Source: CAWCKS01 sp963763485 (GTDB lineage Bacteria; Pseudomonadota; Alphaproteobacteria; Rhizobiales; Xanthobacteraceae). From it: a DNA stretch of 64,000 nucleotides. The DNA lies in the NCBI GenBank assembly GCA_963763485.1, contig CAVXOW010000008.1, forward strand, positions 248,001 to 312,000. Reading direction: 5' to 3'. Made by a program: the position numbers and the translations under genes. A model generated the notes under the pieces. That model was not told the origin of the DNA. It saw only the letters and a list, made by a program, of their open reading frames with translations, and ran no database searches. Positions 61,401-64,000 of the stretch are shown one piece after another (the first letter of the stretch is position 1; each line of letters starts with the position of its first letter).

Positions 61401-64000
61401 GATCACGCTATGGCCATTGCCATCGCTCAGCACCGCGCCGGCCGGCGCTCCGCTGATCTCCAGCGTATTGAGCGTGTTGGTGTCGCCTTCCTGGCCGGTG
61501 ATGGTGGCGGCAAGGGTGCCGAGCGCAATCGCCGTGCCTTCAACCCCGGGTGTCGCCGCCGCCCACGTCACCGTCGGCGCCGTCGGGCCGATCGTGACCT
61601 GCTCGGTGGCGGTCGCGGTCGTGCTGATGTCGCCGTTGGCGTCCTTCTCGGTCGCGGTGGCGGTCAGCGTGAAGTTGACGTCGCTGCTCGGCGTGATCGT
61701 CAGCGTCGACAGATGCCAGCCCACCACACTGATCGGCGTCGATCCATCGCTGATCATGCTATGGCCATTGCCATCGCTCAGCACCGCACCAGCTGGCGCC
61801 CCGCTGATCGTCAGCGTATTGAGCGTGTTGGTGTCGCCTTCCTGGCCGGTGATGGTGGCGGCAAGGGTGCCCAGCGCAATCGCCGTGCCTTCAACCCCGG
61901 GCGTCGCCGCCGCCCACGTCACTGTCGGCGCCGTCGGGCCGACGGTGACCTGCTCGGTCGCGGTCGCGGCCGTGCTGATGTCGCCGTTGGCGTCCTTCTC
62001 GGTCGCCGTCGCCGTCAGCGTGAAGTCGCCGTCGCCGGTCGGCGTGATCGTCAGCGTCGACAGATGCCAGCCCACCACACTGATCGGCGTCGACCCATCG
62101 CTGATCATGCTATGGCCATTGCCATCGCTCAGCACCGCACCGGACGGCGCCCCGCTGATCTCCAGCGTATTGAGCGTGTTGGTGTCGCCTTCCTGGCCGG
62201 TGATGGCGGCGGCAAGCGTGCCGAGCGCAATTGCAGTACCTTCAACCCCGGGTGTCGCTGCCGCCCACGTCACCGTCGGCGCCGTCGGGCCGACGGTGAC
62301 CTGCTCGGTCGCGGTCGCGGGCGTGCTGATGTCGCCGTTGGCGTCCTTCTCGGTCGCCGTCGCCGTCAGCGTGAAGTTGCCGTCGCTGGTCGGCGTGATC
62401 GTCAGCGTCGACAGATTCCAGCCCACCACACTGATCGGCGTCGACCCGTCGCTGACCATGCTATGGCCATTGCCATCGCTCAGCACCGCACCAGACGGCG
62501 CTCCGCTGATCTCCAGTGTATTGAGCGTATTGGCGTCGCCGTCATGGCCGGTGATGGTGGCGGCAAGGGTGCCCAGCGCAATCGGAGTGCCTTCAACCCC
62601 GGGCGTCGCCGCCGCCCACGTCACCGTCGGAGCCGTCGGGTCGACGGTGACTTGCTCGGTCGCGGTCGCGGCCGTGCTGATGTCGCCGTTGGCGTCCTTC
62701 TCGGTCGCCGTCGCCGTCAGCGTGAAGTTGCCGTCGCCGGTCGGCGTGATCGTCAGCGTCGACAGATGTCCAGCCCACCACGCTGATCGGCGTCGACCCA
62801 TCGCTGATCACGCTATGGCCATTGCCATCGCTCAGCACCGCACCAGACGGCGCCCCGCTGATCGTCAGTGTGTTGAGCGTGTTGGCGTCGCCGGCGTGGC
62901 TTGTGATGGCGGCGGCAAGCGTGCCCAGCGCAATCGCAGTGCCTTCAACCCCGGGCGTCGCCGCCGCCCACGTCACCGTCGGCGCCGTCGGGTCGACGGT
63001 GACTTGCTCGGTCGCGGTCGCGGCCGTGCTGATGTCGCCGTTGGCGTCCTTCTCGGTCGCCGTCGCGGTCAGCGTGAAGTTGCCGTCGCCGGTCGGCGTG
63101 ATCGTCAGCGTCGACAGATTCCAGCCCACCACACTGATCGGCGTCGAGCCATCGCTGATCACGCTATGGCCATGACCATCGCTCAGCACCGCACCAGACG
63201 GCGCCCCGCTGATCGTCAGCGTGTTGAGCGTGTTGGTGTCGCCGGCGTGGCTGGTGATGGTGGCGGCAAGGGTGCCCAGCGCAATCGCCGTGCCTTCAAC
63301 CCCGGGCGTCGCCGCCGCCCACGTCACCGTCGGCGCCGTCGGGCTCGACGATGACCTGCTCGGTCGCGGTCGCGGTCGTGCTGATGTCGCCGTCAGCGTC
63401 CTTCTCGGTCGCCGTCGCCGTCAGTGCGAAATTGGCATCGCCAGTGGGCGTGATCGTCAGCGTCGACAGATTCCAGCTCGCCACATCGATCGGTGTCGAG
63501 CCGTCGCTGATCACGCTATGGCCGTGGCCATCGCTCAGCACCGTGCCGGACGGCGCTCCGCTGATCGTCAGGGTGTTGAGCGTGTTGGTGTCGCCAGCGT
63601 GGCTGGTGACGGTGGCGGCAAGGTTGCCCAGCGCAATTGCCGTGCCCTCGACCGCAGGTGTCGCGGCCGCCCACGTCACCGTCGGCGCCTCCGGCTTGAC
63701 GATGACCTGCTCGGTGGCAGTCGCGGTCGTGCTGACGTCGCCGTCGGCATCCTTCTCGGTCGCCGTGACCGTCAGCGGGAAGTTGTGATCGCTGGTCGGC
63801 GTGACCGTCAGCGTCGACTGATTCCAGCCCATGATATCGATCGGTGTCGAGCCATCGCTGATCGCGCTGTGGCCGTGACCATCGCTCAGCACCGTGCCAG
63901 CCGGTGCCCCGCTGATCGTCAACGTGTTGAGCGTGTTGATGTCGCCGGCCTGGCTGGTGATGGTGGCGGCAAGGGCGCCTAGCCCAATCGGCGCGCCTTG
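58431..64000 (-). CDS. Giant repeat protein/adhesin with NIDO-like region and RTX-type C-terminus; 5' partial, two frameshifts
   Basis: The gene enters from beyond 64000. Coding runs in three frames joined by extra bases near 63343 and 62769 (plus-strand GGGCTCGAC and GATGTCC). About ten 117-residue repeats follow (for example PTAPTVTWAAATPGVEGTA and STPISVVGWHLSTLTITP), each an Ig/cadherin-like beta unit. Then come two diverged repeats, a NIDO-like region (about 59050-59760; YVNNNGNITF, PIIAPFWADVDTRGG, VTWDDVGYYGTHTNPVDAFQ), a VCBS-like domain, a single RTX-like nonapeptide region (VDVMIGGGGNDTFVF) and a type I secretion C-terminus. The exporter genes follow at once, so they form one export locus. 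It is likely a surface adhesin. Confidence 0.9.
60487..64000. repeat. 351-bp coding tandem repeat array, about ten copies
   Basis: The plus-strand mark CCTTCAACCCC recurs with its TTCAACC at 60837, 61188, 61539, 61890, 62241, 62592, 62944, 63295, then as CCCTCGACC at 63647 and again at 63998. All intervals are 351 bp except two of 352 bp, each containing an extra base. The array continues beyond the window. Near-identity between copies shows recent expansion or gene conversion. Confidence 0.93.

Noticed and set aside
59970..63354. Very long plus-strand ORFs (938 and 974 codons) across the repeat array
   Set aside because: They are Arg/His- or Ser/Val-rich mirror frames of the minus-strand repeat protein. 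The minus frame has the domain matches and the RTX-type end; the plus frames are open only because the 351-bp unit has no stops in them.
60487..64000. CRISPR-like or satellite array
   Set aside because: Units are 351 bp with no short repeat-spacer pattern, and they encode protein repeats in frame.

Overview
The window is high-G+C DNA from an alphaproteobacterium, most likely Bradyrhizobium or a close relative in the Nitrobacteraceae. The evidence is gene content (DUF6065, DUF1127, a GcvA-like LysR regulator, a three-gene KSTGP-type unit, CHASE2 cyclase, coxDE-like genes, TRAP transport) and three families of intergenic hairpin repeats of the kind common in that group. No rRNA, tRNA, CRISPR array or replication origin was seen.

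Layout. 1-4.3 kb is accessory DNA: a cut-off methyltransferase, an IS110-family element with a structured leader that may encode a bridge RNA, a three-gene unit of unknown function, and an IS5-type remnant. 4.3-11.4 kb looks like a hexuronate catabolism locus. A FadR-type GntR regulator, uronate dehydrogenase, an enolase-superfamily cycloisomerase/dehydratase, a galactarolactone-isomerase-like amidohydrolase and a small monooxygenase are read leftward. A complete DctPQM TRAP transporter is read rightward. 11.5-28.8 kb is mixed metabolism and transport: MFS proteins, CMD protein, 2OG-Fe(II) oxygenase, DUF6065, gamma-glutamyltransferase, CoA-transferase, an HAF/FG-GAP repeat protein, HCCA isomerase, luciferase-like monooxygenase, GNAT, DUF1127, LysR and a hotdog dehydratase pair. 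28.9-33.9 kb pairs coxE/coxD-like genes with a divergent molybdenum hydroxylase large subunit. 34-51.4 kb holds TfoX, enoyl-CoA hydratase, a secreted TPR-caspase, HtpG, an RND efflux pair, a flavin monooxygenase, a lemA-TPM-TPM operon, two very small ORFs, a lytic transglycosylase, DUF763 and exonuclease III. 51.5-64 kb is read leftward: a giant repeat protein with a NIDO-like region and an RTX-type C-terminus (it continues past the window), its type I ABC exporter and HlyD adaptor, a CHASE2 adenylate cyclase and an M29 aminopeptidase.

The oddest global property is about sixteen single-base frameshifts in otherwise well-preserved genes. In every case I could reconstruct, the change is a +1 insertion. 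Two of them are shown internally, because they lengthen copies of a 351-bp tandem repeat to 352 bp. Three short perfect tandem duplications (16-19 bp) also occur. Sequencing or assembly error is the simplest explanation, so genes listed here as pseudogenes may be intact in the living organism.
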